Part shown: one piece after another, positions 10,633 through 22,976 of the stretch
Layout: each line of letters opens with the position of its first letter
Position numbering within the stretch: the first letter of the stretch is position 1
Assembly: GCA_025331445.1 (NCBI GenBank)
Contig: JAIWNE010000048.1
Location: forward strand, 163,726-227,725
Reading direction: 5' to 3'
DNA from: Blakeslea trispora
Taxonomy: Eukaryota > Mucoromycota > Mucoromycetes > Mucorales > Choanephoraceae
DNA: 64,000 bases
Notes under the pieces: generated by a model
The model's database searches: none
The model's input: only the letters and a program-made list of their open reading frames with translations
Told to the model about the DNA's origin: nothing
Translations under genes and position numbers: made by a program

Positions 10633-12261
10633 TTAATAATAATAATCTTTTATCATCATAAAGGCATTGGGCTTCTTTCTTTGATCTGATTCAGCAGATA
10701 GACGGACATTAATGTATTGCTCCAAAGAATTGTCACTTCCATTAGGTGTGATGGGAGAATCCAGGTTAGAATGGGTCTTTCTCAAGTCATACATGTCCAC
10801 TGGTGGTGGTTTGGCTTTCTTGAGATCATCATTAAAGTCCCAGGTGGATTCTAGGAATTCAAGTTCGTCCCAACTACCTTGAGAATGATTCTTCTGTTGC
10901 CTCGACATCAGATAAGCACGTTTATCTAATTCGGGTCGTTTAGCCAGAAATTTCTGAAGTAAAGAGGGACCATGCGCTCTTTTGAGGAATGGATGATTCA
11001 GAGCTTCCGTGATGCTGATACGTTTAGAGGCCTTTTTATGAAGACAGCGATTCACAAAGTCTTGCATGGCATGACTAGGTGTATACCGACATCGATTACC
11101 ACTAAATGTAGGTACTGGATTTTCAATAATCATGGTAAATATCTTTAAGAAGAAATGAGTGATTCATTCGTATTCTGATCAAAACATGATGACTTACAGT
11201 GAAAGGGTCATATTGAGCAAAAGGAGGTTTTCCACAAGCCAATTCAAGTATGGTGATACCTAATGCCCAAAGATCTACTTTGGTATCATAGTCTCGATTC
11301 AATAGGATTTCAGGAGCCATCCAACAAGGTGTACCGACAAATGAGCGACGTGCTTTCTTGGGTATGGTGGGAGATAAAAGACCTGCCTTTAAAGAGGAAG
11401 TTGTTGTCTTTGGAGGATAAAGAAGAGCTGGACCCTTTGGGAAGTCAGCTAGGTTGTTTAGTAAATGGTTGCTGACACCAAAATCAGCAAGTTTCACAAT
11501 GCCAGTGTCGAAATCAATTAATAAATTAGCAGATTTGATATCTCGATGCACAAGTTCATTTTCATGTAAATAGTCTAGTCCTTGAGCTACTTGCTTGATA
11601 ATACAAGCCACAATGGGTTCATCAAAACCTACATTATGAAGACGTGCTAATAAATCATGACATGAACCTATCAAAAAGAATTTAGAAAAAAAAATTAAAA
11701 CCATCTAGATATATTTTTTTTACCAGCAGACATGATGGGTGTAATGATATAGAGTTGTGAACGATAAACAAAGCTCTGAAAGACTTCAAGAAGATGTGGA
11801 TGTCTACATAAAGTCATGATTTGGATTTCTTTTCGAAGGGCATCCAATCGAGCATCATCTAATCCATTTTCCTCTAAATTGACTGTCTTGATGGCAATGA
11901 CAGATTGATTGGGCTTATAGATGGCTGAATAGACAGAGGCAGAGGCACCTGAGCCTACAATTCGAATAGCATCATAATCTTCGGATCGAGAGGAATATTG
12001 GCATTGAACCTGTTGAGGTGGGGTTTTTGATTTGAGTGTGTGGCGTACACGGCTGACAAGTTCGGATATCGATCGTTGTCTGCTCAATGGTTTTTTTGTT
12101 GAAGCAGACCGAGTGGGCAGAGGAGGTACGGCAGGTGGTGGTGTATCGCTTGTTAATGTCTTTGATCGATTGCGTCTTTTGCCAGTGGCAGCAGCAAATA
12201 AATGTGAAGCAGATGATTTACGACTTAAAGTAGGAGGTGGGGAAGTCATATTTCCTATCAT
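10633..12261 (-). CDS. Ste20-family protein kinase (FRAY/OSR1-like)
   Basis: Three exons. A basic Ser/Pro-rich N-terminus of about 100 residues precedes a complete kinase domain: glycine loop VGSGASASVYSA, ATP lysine in VIAIKTVNLEE, catalytic HRDIKSANLLI, DFGVSN, and a Ste20-type activation loop RRSFVGTPCWMAPEIL with a proline- and lysine-rich insert before it. LWALGITILELACGKPPF and KKASKRISITEALNHPFL complete the C-lobe. The joint APFT-IFTMIIENPVPTF crosses the second intron. The C-terminal 100 residues are polar, with no recognised CCT domain. The signature and the position of the N-lobe near the N-terminus suit the germinal-centre kinase side of Ste20, closest by eye to FRAY/OSR1 kinases, which act in osmotic and ion stress. 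The substrate is unknown. Confidence 0.85.
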
Positions 12262-13452
12262 TTAAGAAAAAGAAAAAAGAAAAACACGGATGCTCTTTTT
12301 TATAACAGTGTTTAAGCTTTTTTTTTTTTTTTTAATAATTAATTTTACATAGTTAATTGATTGATGGTTACTCAGAGGGGGGCAGACAATGGTATATTTA
12401 GAAACCAGCTGTTGTGTACAAGTGCAAATTAATATTGATTTATTGCAGCTTTTGTACAGTCTATCTGTTTCTATAGATTCGACCTTATTTTATTAAAAGA
12501 AAGAAGCTTTATGAATGATTGAAAACAAAAGCTGTTGTCTAAAGACAAACTCTGAAACGACGGATGAACATAAAAATCAAGGAGGAGGAACTTTTAATGA
12601 TACTCTTTTAGGGATAGAACAAAACTCTTTTTTCTAATAAGCCTACTTGAGAAAACATGGACAGATGTTCATGACGGGAAAATGACGCATAAAAAAAGGC
12701 CTTTTTTTTAATTTAAAAATATCCAAATTGGACCTGTTTGATTCAATGTTAATCAGTAACACGATCTTTTTTTTTTTTTTTAATTGAATCGGGACTTTTT
12801 GTTGTCAATGTAAATGATTTTTTTTCAGGATCACATAAACAATATCACTTATAGAAAAAAAAAAGGGGGAAAAGTAAAGAAGAGTAGATTATTTTACAAG
12901 TCATTTACTATTTTTGAATTGATATAAAGTGTTACAAATTCATCAAAAAAAAATATATGCAACTCAAAAAGAATTAAGGTTCATTTTGAAGAAAATGGTG
13001 TTTTTTTTTTATATAAAAATATATTCTGCCTATGCAAATAAAATAGAATTTTTTTTTCTATCTAGAAAACGAATTCTACAAAAAAAAAAGTTATATTTAG
13101 TCGCAATACATGAAAAAACTGATTTATAGTAAAAAAAAAACATATATAAAAATATCAATCATTTCAAAGGCAGAACATCAGCTCAAATCACCATCATGTA
13201 ACCCTTTACTAATAACCTGACCCCCCTTTTTTTGTGTTGACAGGTTAGAAACTAATTGACTAAGCTAATAAAGCAGTTGATTTTGTTCATATAAATTCAG
13301 GGACAAAAACAAATTCTATCGAATACACTTTAACGCATTGAATTGTTGTATAAAAAAAAAAGAAAGCTTGAATGAAATAGAAATGCATTTATTGAAAGAG
13401 TCTAAATAGAAAAAAAAAAAGATGTGATATTATAGTGTTTAAATAAAATGGT
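12262..13452. other. Intergenic, kinase promoter to CYS4 3' side
   Basis: About 1.2 kb, very AT-rich with repeated A/T homopolymers. It is upstream of the kinase gene and downstream of CYS4. I see no conserved ORF, RNA gene or inverted repeat. Confidence 0.5.
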
Positions 13453-15081
13453 TTAAGCCTTGACGTTCTTGACTAAATAAGAAAGCAAATCAACCTTGGT
13501 AACAACATGCTTCACTTTGTGATCATCAGTGATCAAAGCACTAGAGTTGGTTTCAAAGAAACGAGTCAAATTATCCAAAGGTGTGCTGAGGGTGATTTCT
13601 TCAAACTTCTTGGAACCCTTGGTGAAGTGGAACATGACACTGGTAACAGGGCTATCGGGCTTAGCACGACCAGAGGCCATACGAGAGAGGATGTTACCCA
13701 TAGTCACAAGACCACGAAGACGGTGTTGAGGACCAGCAGTCACAGGCAATTGATCAAAACCGTTTTGTTCCATCAAGTCAATAGCTTCCTTACAGGTCGT
13801 CTCACCATCAATAGTAACAGCAGCAGCCAACTTGAGATCAGCTACAGTGGCACCAGCATAATCCTTCTTGGCCTTGTTTTCAAAACTTTCATTCTCAAAC
13901 TTTTCATCAGTAAAACCACGTTCTCTCATCCAATCATCGTTCAAAAACTTGGTCATGTAGTTACGAACAGAATCAGGCAACATGACAACACAACGTTGAC
14001 CTTCCTTGAGTTCCTTGGCAGCCTGGATAGCAGCATACATGGCAGTACCGGAAGAACCACCACAGAGGATACCTTCTTCACGGATCAAACGACGAGACAT
14101 CAAAAAGGAAGGCTTATCTTCAGACTTGATCCAGACATCCACCAAATCACGCTTCAGGACATCAGGAATAAAATCGTAACCAATACCTTCTACCTGGTAA
14201 GAACCAGCTTCTGTGTTGAGGGATTCAGGTACGGCCAAGATAGAACCAATAGGGTCTACACCGACAATCTTGATGTTGGGACACTTTTCCTTTAGCTTTT
14301 GAGCCAAACCGGTGATGGTACCACCTGTACCGGCACCAGCAACCAACATGTCAATCTTACCATCACATTGTTCCAAGATTTCTTCAGCTGTGGTATCGTA
14401 GTGAGCAACAGGGTTGTAAGGGTTGGCGTATTGATCGAGAATGACAGCATTGGGGATCTCGTCTCTCAATTTCTTGGCGACACCAATGTGAGATTCGGGA
14501 GCATCCCAGGCGGCTTCAGTGGGTGTACGGATGATTTCGGCACCCAAGGCTTTGAGCACATCGACCTTTTCTTGAGACATCTTTTCGGGCAAGGTGATGA
14601 TGACACGGTAACCCTTGACAGCACCAGCAAGGGCCAGACCAATACCTGTGTTACCTGAAGTAGGTTCAATGATGGTACTGACGCCAGGTGTAATGGTACC
14701 TGCCTTTTCAGCTTCTTCTACCATACGATAAGCAATACGATCCTTGACAGAACCACCAGCATTGAAATATTCACATTTAGCCACTTTTTTTTTTTTTTGA
14801 AAAAAATAATAATCAATACCAATGAAAATTTTTCCCTCTTTTTTATGATAGACTTACAAAGTTCACACTTTAATCCTTCTTCCTTGGCAATCTTGTTGAC
14901 ACGAACAAGAGGAGTACGACCAATGTTTTCCAAGATAGTGTTGGAAATCTTGGGAGCAGGAGCAGTGCTTTTATAGGTAAAGAATGAGTAATGAGAGAAA
15001 TGGAAACAAAGAAAAAAAAAAAGGAACTTACTTGTGCTTGTGGTTGAATTGTTCAAAGATTCTCTTGATTTCAGTAGACAT
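13453..15081 (-). CDS. CYS4: Cystathionine beta-synthase
   Basis: Three exons: start ATG at 15081, a 17-codon first exon, a short second exon, and a long third exon from about 14784 down to the stop at 13453; about 495 residues. The PLP-dependent core is complete: [14 protein letters not shown], the lysine in AGGSVKDR, the substrate loop [34 protein letters not shown], the phosphate-binding [10 protein letters not shown], and [10 protein letters not shown]-terminal pair of CBS domains follows (about residues 355-495), as in eukaryotic enzymes. It lacks an extended N-terminal heme domain, as expected for fungi. It condenses serine and homocysteine to cystathionine in the cytosol. The base composition of exon 3 is less AT-rich than its surroundings, suggesting good expression. 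Confidence 0.97.
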
Positions 15082-15325
15082 TTTTTTTTGGTTTGAAAAT
15101 AAAAGAGAGAGAGAAAGATTTTTTTTTCTTTTTTTTTTTATAAATTTCCCACAATGATTGCACAAGCTTTTGTGTGTGTGACTATTTTTCAATCTCTGCC
15201 TCTCATGGAAAGACACGTGACTTTATAAATTCAAGGCACTCTTAAGAAGAATACAGGCTGTAATAAACAAATCACACATTTGTTCAATATGGGGCTAATT
15301 TATATGATCTTTTTCTTTTTTTTTT

Positions 15326-15928
15326 TTATCGATGAAATTTAGCCGGAACTAAATCGGATTTATCTGCATTAAACATTAGACGTTGATGCTGTAACGGTCT
15401 CTGACAGACTGTTTCAAACACTTCTAATGGATTTCTAAAATTATCTCGTTCTGCCAATGGATCATCAAAGATTTTTGAATCAACACGAAATACACCAATG
15501 TCAATAGCAAGTCGAATAATCTCGACTGCATACCTCATGGTCTCATCAGTAGGATGTGAGGTACAGACAAACAACACGTTTGTCAAAATAACCATTTCAG
15601 AGGCTGGTGTACGAAAGGGGGAAGAAAATTCGGCAAAGAATTGGTGACCATAAAACAATGATTTCTCTGGCGTAGGGGCATATCGTGTCATGGCACCTAT
15701 AGCACGACGTAAACAGGTAATGTCTCCTCGATGTCGGTCGGGATCAGTTCGGTTCATGACAGATTCTTTCAGGTACCCATACAGGATCTCTGCCTTGGTG
15801 AAATTATGGTTGTATTTTGCTTCTTGGATGAGTGCACTTTTGATGGCTGGTATGAATACGGATATGCCTCGTTCTTTTCTTTCTTTGATTTGTTCAAAAG
15901 TGAACTGTGGGTTATTGCGCGAATTCAT
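15326..15928 (-). CDS. Unknown 200-residue protein
   Basis: Open frame of 200 codons; the ATG at 15928 begins MNSRNNPQFTFEQIKERKE, and the reading frame further upstream is low-complexity phenylalanine-rich and probably not translated. The protein is predicted mostly helical and polar without signal peptide or membrane segment. It has a stretch with several Arg/Cys (CLRRAIGAMTRYAP) and ends AKFHR. I do not recognise a family. Codon use is coding-like and conserved-looking hydrophobic periodicity is present, so I take it as a real gene. Confidence 0.6.
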   Translation of the reverse strand: MNSRNNPQFTFEQIKERKERGISVFIPAIKSALIQEAKYNHNFTKAEILYGYLKESVMNRTDPDRHRGDITCLRRAIGAMTRYAPTPEKSLFYGHQFFAEFSSPFRTPASEMVILTNVLFVCTSHPTDETMRYAVEIIRLAIDIGVFRVDSKIFDDPLAERDNFRNPLEVFETVCQRPLQHQRLMFNADKSDLVPAKFHR

Positions 15929-16628
15929 AAGTGATGATTTATTCTTGTAGTGAAAAAAAAAAAGAATCGTGCTTGATAGAAAAAAAAGAAGTGTCCAGAA
16001 AATGAAGTTGTTGATTTTGAATTTCAGGTCGTGCAAAAAAAAAAAAAAAGTACTCAACAAAATTCTTTAGAAAGATGGACAAGAATGGTGTTGACTCTAT
16101 GGATCTTGTTGTTGACGAGGACTTGTTGAAATATAGAGTTATCTTATTCAAGCACAATTTATAACAAAGTGTACTTTTTTACATGAAGCAGACACAATTC
16201 CAGCTTGTAGAATAGAAAATAAAGTATGAAAAAGATCAATTGGAGTCTATTTAAACCCCCATCATAGTCAATGCAAGTCCATGTTATGGCTATATTACCT
16301 AGACAGAAGCGAAACATCAAGAACCCTCTTGGAACATCATGTATCATTCAAATAGGCCAATTCACTCAAACAAAGCTACACATTGCTAATGAACAATGAC
16401 TATTGTCCTTAAGTCTACGCTTCTTTTTTTATTTATTCTTTGTTTCATGCAAATTTGGTTTTTTTTTCTCGAGAAATTCACCAGGAGAACAGTCACGGCC
16501 ATTTTCCTTTTTTTTTTTTTTTCTGTCAAGGCGCAAACAAGAGAGCCTAAGTGAGAAAAGAGAGAGTATAGAGGCTCTACTAGGTCCCCCCCCCTTTATT
16601 TTTTTTTTATATATCGAAAATTTTAAAA
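15929..16628. other. Intergenic, divergent promoter region
   Basis: 700 bp between divergently transcribed genes. Contains poly-T and poly-C (CCCCCCC at about 16586-16593) tracts close to the start of the ribosomal protein gene. The short ORFs here are low-complexity Phe/Lys and not convincing. Confidence 0.5.
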
Positions 16629-17523
16629 ATGTTATCACGCACTTCATTACGTCTTCTTGCAACACAACAAGTAAGAACTTATGCCACAAAGAAGAAGGCC
16701 TCAGCAAAGTTCAACCCTGATGCTATCGAATTACAACAAGCCGTCAACATTTTAAAGGCATTTGAAGTGGGTAACCCCAATCACCAAATCGAAGCCCATG
16801 TTCAATGTAAGATTGAAAAGTCTACACCTTTGATTCGTGGATCTCTTGTGTTGCCCAAGAGCATCAAACAAGAAGCTACCATCTTGGTCTTTGCCACTGG
16901 CAAGAAAGCTGAGGAAGCCAAACAGGCTGGTGCTCACTTTGTAGGTGGTGAAGAACTGATTGAAAAAGTACAGGCTGGTGAACTCAAGTTTGACAAGTGT
17001 ATTGCTACACCTCAAATGTTTCCTTTTGTTACCAAAATCGCTCGTATTCTCGGTCCAAAGGGTTTAATGCCTACTGTAAAGAAAGGTAAAAAAATGAAAC
17101 AACTCGAAATACATCCATGTATATATTGAATTTTTTTTTTTTTGTTAGGTACTGTGACAGATGATATTGCTAATACAGTACGTACATCCAAGAGTTCTTT
17201 TGATTTCAAGGCAGATAAGCATGGTGTTTTGCATACAGGTAGAAAGAGAAAGAAAAGAGTAAGCTATTTTACTGACTACATATACATAAGGTATTGGTAA
17301 GATTGGTTTTGAAGGTAATGATATTGAAGCCAATTTGAAGGCTATTCTTGAAGAATTAAGAGTATTTGGTAAAGCCAACAACTTGAAAGGTAAGAAAGAA
17401 GAAGAAAAAAAGGGGAGCAAGCAACATGTTTAACTGATTTTTTTTGTAGCTTTTGTTCAAAATGTTGTTCTTTCATCTACTCGTGGTCCTGGTATTGCCA
17501 TTTCAAATGGATCATCGCTTTAG
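16629..17523 (+). CDS. MRPL1: Mitochondrial large-subunit ribosomal protein uL1m
   Basis: Exons 16629-17085, 17149-17238, 17291-17389 and 17450-17523; joints restore frame and family sequence. The N-terminus MLSRTSLRLLATQQVRTYAT is a clear mitochondrial presequence. The L1 fold follows: IRGSLVLPKS, ILVFATGKKAEEAKQAGAHF, GGEELIEKVQ, FDKCIATPQM, and the L1 signature ARILGPKGLMPTVKKGTV. The last exon gives the typical C-terminus SSTRGPGIAIS. It is a structural protein of the L1 stalk of the mitoribosome. Confidence 0.93.
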
Positions 17524-18099
17524 ATATAAAATAGAAATAATCCTCCCCCCCCCTTTCTCCATGTTTTCTCTCTCTTTAAAGAAATATGATTGTTTGTACA
17601 GTTGCCCTTTGCTATCAATTGAATGTACATCTTTTCTTGAAGCATGAATTGGTTTTTTTTTCTTTGAAAAGAAATAAAAGCAACATTATAGATTTCAATC
17701 CAAAAGTTTAAATCATGCCTGTTTTGTGATACATGTATTTCTATAAACAATAGAATACTTTTTGAAAATTGCTCCCCTTGAAGAATACTGAGCATGGCAG
17801 AAACAAGATTGAAATCACTGGCCAATTGTTCGAAATTGTTATGGAGAATTCGTTTGCCTTGCTAAATCCTTCACGAGTAAGCTTTATTTTTTTTGTAGTT
17901 AATATCCGTAAGCCATTTCTTTCTGTTCTTTTTGACTCATTTTCAAACAACTTTTCCCTTTTTTGGTCGAGTTCATTGGTTTTATGTCTCTCTTTCTTTT
18001 CTTTTGATTACCATATACACTATTGTTATTCTAGAATATTGATCTTTAGTTTATGCATAATTTAAGACTCAATGCTTGCCAAAAAAAGAAAAAAGAGTA
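17524..18099. other. Intergenic, uL1m to Tc1 copy
   Basis: AT-rich; short ORFs overlap in several frames with no family resemblance. Nothing supported. Confidence 0.5.
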
Positions 18100-18101
18100 T
18101 A

Positions 18102-19453
18102 CAGTGTGGTTGGAAATAAGTTGCGGATTTTGAAAATTAAATTTAAAGAGTACTTTACATCATGAAGGCTATTATGCATCAGTCCAGCTTCTGTTTATTA
18201 AAAGTGCCTTCAAACTTTGAGGATGTGTAAAATAGAGTATACTATTTTATTTGGCTAAAAAAAAAGTGGATTTTTTAATATTTTGTATGGCCTCCATGCG
18301 CTTTTGCAATTGATTTGCATCTTCGGCTCATACTGCTAACGAGATTGTTTAGATACTCTGGCATCAGCTGGTACCATTCTTCTTTCAAAACCCTTTCCAA
18401 GTCACTGAGGGTGTTCAGCTCACTCTCGCGCTCATCTAAACGCTTTCTCAGCTGAGCCCAGACATTTTCAATTGGGTTGAGGTCTGGACTCTGTGATGGC
18501 CATCTGTCAAAGGTGTTGGTCATGGTCTTCATCTTGAACCACCTAGAATATGCTCCTACATGACAAGGAGCATTGTCTTCTTGCAATATGTAGTCAATGT
18601 TGGTTTTCTTGGACTCTTTCTCGATCCAGGGAAGATAGTAATCAACCAAACATTGGACATAGACTTCTTGATCAATTGATCCATGTTGCACGACTAGAGG
18701 ACCAACACCATTTGCGTGAAAGCATCCCCATACCATCACAGAACCCAAACCAAACTTGTGAGTACCCTTTATGTGCCTCTCCTCGTACCTTTCTCCATCC
18801 TTTCTGATTACTCTAGTTCCAGCACTAGCATTCTTAAGGGTGAACTTGGCCTCATCAGACCAAACTACCTTATCCCAGTCAGCTTTTGCCCAATTCAACC
18901 TCTCTTTGATCCAAGCTAAACGCAATTGTTTGTGCGTCTGCCTCAGAGCAGGCTTTTTTGCCGCTTTACGAGATTTGAACTTCATACGAGTCAATGCATC
19001 TCGAAAAGTGGTTAAAGAGACCTTCTTGCCTGTGCCCAAAAATCGACGATGCTGAGCCCTAATTAACTCAGTAGGTCAACGACGAACGCTTTGACTAGTC
19101 GCGTTCAAACCAGTTTGAGAAAGAAGCCTTTTTCTTCCAGTTGAAGTTTTGGGAAGAGTGGTTTGTGTTTTCTAAAGTCTTTTATAAGGTGATTGTACAG
19201 TTGATTCAGGGAGGTCGAGATCTCTTGAGATTTAAGCAAAGTTTCTTTTGTACAAGAAAGTGCCTGCTAATCTACCGTAATCGTATTCGGAAAGGTGCTT
19301 ATTGGCCTCTTTGACAACAGGAGTGGTAGTAGATGTGCTCATTTTATCATGTTTATTAAGAAAAAGGTGATGGGAAGATCAACAGAACAACCATGGGTTA
19401 GATGATCAAATCGCGGAGTTTACAAAATCCGCAACTTATTTCCAACCACACTG
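18102..19453 (-). mobile_element. Tc1-like transposon, copy 1 (decayed, full length)
   Basis: 1352-bp element with perfect 31-bp inverted repeats (18102-18132 and 19423-19453; outer part CAGTGTGGTTGGAAATAAGT). TA is present on both sides (18100-18101 and 19454-19455), the Tc1/mariner target duplication. The transposase on the minus strand has three in-frame stops. A deletion derivative of the same family lies at 35170-35804 and shares all three stops. Confidence 0.93.
18275..19342 (-). pseudogene. Tc1 transposase, three nonsense codons
   Basis: The frame runs from ATG 19342 to the stop at 18275. The N-terminal helix-turn-helix part contains TAA, TAG and TGA in one frame without any frameshift; the remaining 254 codons are open. 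The catalytic part is complete: first D in VVWSDEAKF, second D in LQEDNAPCH, and E in SPDLNPIENVW, spaced as in Tc1 (DD34E-type). The context of each stop suggests loss of CAA, CAG and CGA codons by C-to-T change. It cannot make a full protein without readthrough. Confidence 0.9.
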
Positions 19454-19585
19454 TAATTCTCACAATTAAAATAGCGCTAATAGACTTCTGTCAGCTTAAA
19501 TTCGATAAATGGGTAGTCTCTCTCCTCATTTCTTTTTTCTTTTTTTCTTTCGTTTCTAGTCACTACTTTATTTGTAGCAATTACT

Positions 19586-20787
19586 ATGTTTACTCAGTTT
19601 CGTACAGAAGGTTTTAATGGTTATTCGGTAAATAAGAAAGAAAGAAAGAGCACCTTGTTTTATGAGACAATAACTTATGGATAGAGATAGACGCGTTGGA
19701 GTCCCTTTTTTGAAAACAAATTGGCTGTAGCTAGTGCTTCTAACTTTGGTTTGGTGGGCAATGGTAGATTATTTATTATGTCAGTGGCAGGCGATGGTAT
19801 GATGATAGACAGAGTGTATGTAATTCTACAAGATTGTATTTCCCCCCCTTTTTTTTGCATGTGATTCACAATGGATGATAGTTATGATACACAAGATGGT
19901 TTGTTTGATGTGGCATGGAGTGAAATCAATGAAAATCAACTGGTTGTTTCAAGTGGTGATGGATCTATTAAATTATGGGATACAACATTAGCAGTAAAAA
20001 AAAAAAAAAATTCAGACAACCTTACAAAAACAAACAAACTGACAATTGACTTAGGATTTCCCTATTCAAAACTGGCATGAACATCAACGAGAAGTCTTTT
20101 CAGTGGATTGGAATCTAGTGACAAAACAAGTATTCTCAAGTGGATCTTGGGATCATACAGTGAAAATTGTAAATAGTTGGACAATTTCAAAAGAAAAAAA
20201 AAGAAATAACTAAAACTCTAGAATGATAGTGGAATCCACAAGCACCTAGATCATTACAGACATATACAGAACATACCCATTGTGTCTATAGTACAGCATG
20301 GTCGCCCTATAGCCCTACACGATTAGCATCTGCCTCAGGTGATCAAACCCTCAAGATTTGGGATACCAACAGCCCACGCTCCGTCCAGACCATTCGAGCT
20401 CATCATAACGAAATTCTCTCGGTGGATTGGAACAAGTATCAGGATTTCATGTTGGCGACCGGTTCAGTCGATAAGACGATCAAGGTCTGGGATTTACGTC
20501 GACCTGATCGTGAAGTCAGTTGTCTTGTGGGTCATGAATATGCTGTACGTCGTGTGCGTTGGTCTCCTCATCAGCCTAATATCTTGGGTAGTGCTGCTTA
20601 TGATATGAGTGTTCGGTTCTGGGATACGGCAGCTGCACCAGGTCAGAATTTGATTCATGTACATGATGCTCATACTGAATTTGCTTTGGGTCTTGATTTC
20701 AATCTTTATCGAGAGGGACAAGTGGCTACTTGTGCTTGGGATGAAAAACTAAATGTGTTTGTTCCTCCACCTTTGTTAAGACGATAA
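19586..20787 (+). CDS. PEX7: PEX7, peroxisomal PTS2 receptor
   Basis: Five exons; the start ATG at 19586 opens [14 protein letters not shown]. Exons join to the PEX7 pattern: [118 protein letters not shown] and the C-terminal [10 protein letters not shown]. The protein is a six- to seven-blade WD40 propeller that binds PTS2 signals and brings matrix proteins to the peroxisome with its co-receptor. The second exon acceptor is the TAG just before ACGCGTTGG, because the earlier one would put a stop in frame. A Tc1 element ends 132 bp upstream of the start, so the promoter may include transposon sequence. Confidence 0.95.
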
Positions 20788-22976
20788 TAATAAAATGGGG
20801 AGGTCTACTTGATTTGATCTATAATAGAAAAAGGGCTGTTTAGCTTAACATAGTATTATCTTGGAGATTCAATGTTGAATTTCACACACACACACAAAAA
20901 AAAGGGGTGGTGGTGTATCATACTTGTAGATTGAAATCGATCTACAAGTTCAGCCGATTTGATTGCTTTCTAATTTGATGTGTAGTTTTGTTTTGATTTC
21001 CTTGTAAATCCTTTGAGAAATACATCCTTTTGCTATATGTCAATAGTCATGAGTGATACTAGATCAAGTTTAGCTGTAGATACAAAATTTCTATATTTTT
21101 CATGTACAATAGTCGCTTGATTTAAGAGTGTCCGTACCTCCTTGAGGTTTGCACCCTTATATTGAGAATACTCTTAAACACCCTTAAATCGAGCGACTAC
21201 TGTAGAGTGTCGCGTAAACTGACAAAAAAGGATGTCAAAACCATACTTGGTGTGATTATACAGAGGTCAATGTGCATTCAATTAGAATGGATTATAACTG
21301 ATATCGAGGTCTTGTAACTGAGAGAGAGAGAGAGATTTGGGAGGAGAACTTTCAAGAGCAAAGTAGGATCAAGTTTTGAAAGATATAACAAGAAAAGATA
21401 ACTAAAATTCAATCATAACATCACCATTGGAGGAGGAGAACAAACTTGAAAAGAAAGAGCTCAACTTTATCAAACAACATTGAGAAGGCATCGATCAGTA
21501 AATCCATCAAGAAAGTTTAAATATCAAAAGATAACTCAAGAATTCATTGACAACACACTCTTTACAGCCACGTAGATGATGACACACCAGATATGGCTCT
21601 CTATCTATCATAAAATTAAGGGAAGACAATTGGCAACTCAAAAACAAATAACACTTGAAACGAACTGTCATATTAGGCTTTATAACGACAATGCCAAAAG
21701 CGCTATCGATTTCTTTCTCGCTTGTGATTGGTCTTTATCGGCTTCATGTTCACTTGTAATCTGATTCTATGAGTGAAAACCATCATACCAACCTATGTTT
21801 GCAATGTGAGAAAGCAAAAACAGCAAACAACACATTTTATTGTGATTAGATCATAAAAAGATAACTTTTATATAAAAAAAAAAAGAGAAGAAGGGGGGTT
21901 TCTGTTTGCATAAAAGTAATCAATTTTGTTACTTTACAAGGGGCTTTACACAAAGAAGCAAACTGTTGAGCTCTCTCTAGCATAGTGAAATCAGCAGAAG
22001 AATACAATAAAAGCTGAGATACATCTTCCTTGGTTCATTCTGTTTTTTTTTATTGAACCCTTCAAAATAATGCTGTTGTCAAAGCGACAAATGTAAAAAG
22101 TAATGTACTTTTTTCTGATATAAGCATTTTTCACCCCCCCTAACACTACTTGCCTCCCCTCACTTGAAAAAAAGAATAAAGTTATCTATCACTCAAGAAA
22201 TTAAGCATGTTTGAAATAAGGATTGCTTCAATCGTGTTATACTTGATTTAAGCCATCTGTTTCTGGAAATAGTGTACTGATTGATCATGATAAGAACATA
22301 GCTGAAATAACATGTGTCTATAAAAATATATTTTGAAATTTTGGATACCGCGCGTTTTACCTAATCAATTTGATCTTTAAAAAGTTTGCTGCTTTATGTT
22401 TTTTTTTTTTTGCTATCAAGTAAATCAGTAGATAAACATCTTCCTCAAAGCCACACACACACACACACTTTTTTTTTCTTGTATCATCCTTTTCTCTTTT
22501 TTTCAGTGTTAAATACGACCAGAAAATAACATTGATTTGAGACTAAATCATTCTCTATTGATTGAACAAATAATTTCATCTTGATTTATTACACTTGTTT
22601 TTCAATCCGGAGTTTCTATCCCTAATCAAGATAATCGTTGTCTAATATATTTCATTTTTTAATACTTTTTTTTTCATGATAGTTCCCTTCTAAAAGAAAA
22701 GAGGTTGACACAAGATAAATCAAATAAAGTAAAAAAAAAAGAAAATTAGACATAGAGTCAAAAGTGCATTAATTTCAGTGCTTTTTCTAACAAAACTCAT
22801 TATTTACCCAATTTTACTCAATTTTTTCCCATGTTTCATTGTAACACAAGGAAAGACAGAGAGGTTGATATTACTGGGTTGACAAAAAAAAAAAACTTTA
22901 ATACAAATATTTTCATCATAACGCGACATTTCTTTTTTCTTTTTCTCTTTTTTTTTTTCTCTAACAAAAAATTACT
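20788..22976. other. Long intergenic region upstream of pyruvate kinase
   Basis: About 2.2 kb without a supported gene. It holds a 96-bp MITE (21107-21202), short CA and AG microsatellites (about 20883-20896, 21321-21334, 22453-22468) and many homopolymers. The 100 bp before the pyruvate kinase start are CT-rich with long T runs, as expected of a strong fungal promoter. Confidence 0.5.
21107..21202. mobile_element. Short MITE with pogo-like ends
   Basis: 96 bp with 25-bp inverted repeats (left CAATAGTCGCTTGATTTAAG, right complement CAGTAGTCGCTCGATTTAAG; 3 mismatches in 25) flanked by TA on both sides. The CAGT-n5-CTCG-TTTAA pattern is that of pogo/Fot-type Tc1-mariner elements. Non-coding. 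Confidence 0.75.

Noticed and set aside
13507..14295. 262-codon antisense ORF over CYS4
   Set aside because: Complement of the CYS4 coding frame; codon bias leaves the antisense frame open. No family resemblance.
18550..19055. Plus-strand ORFs inside the Tc1 copy
   Set aside because: Complement of the transposase frame; no independent support.
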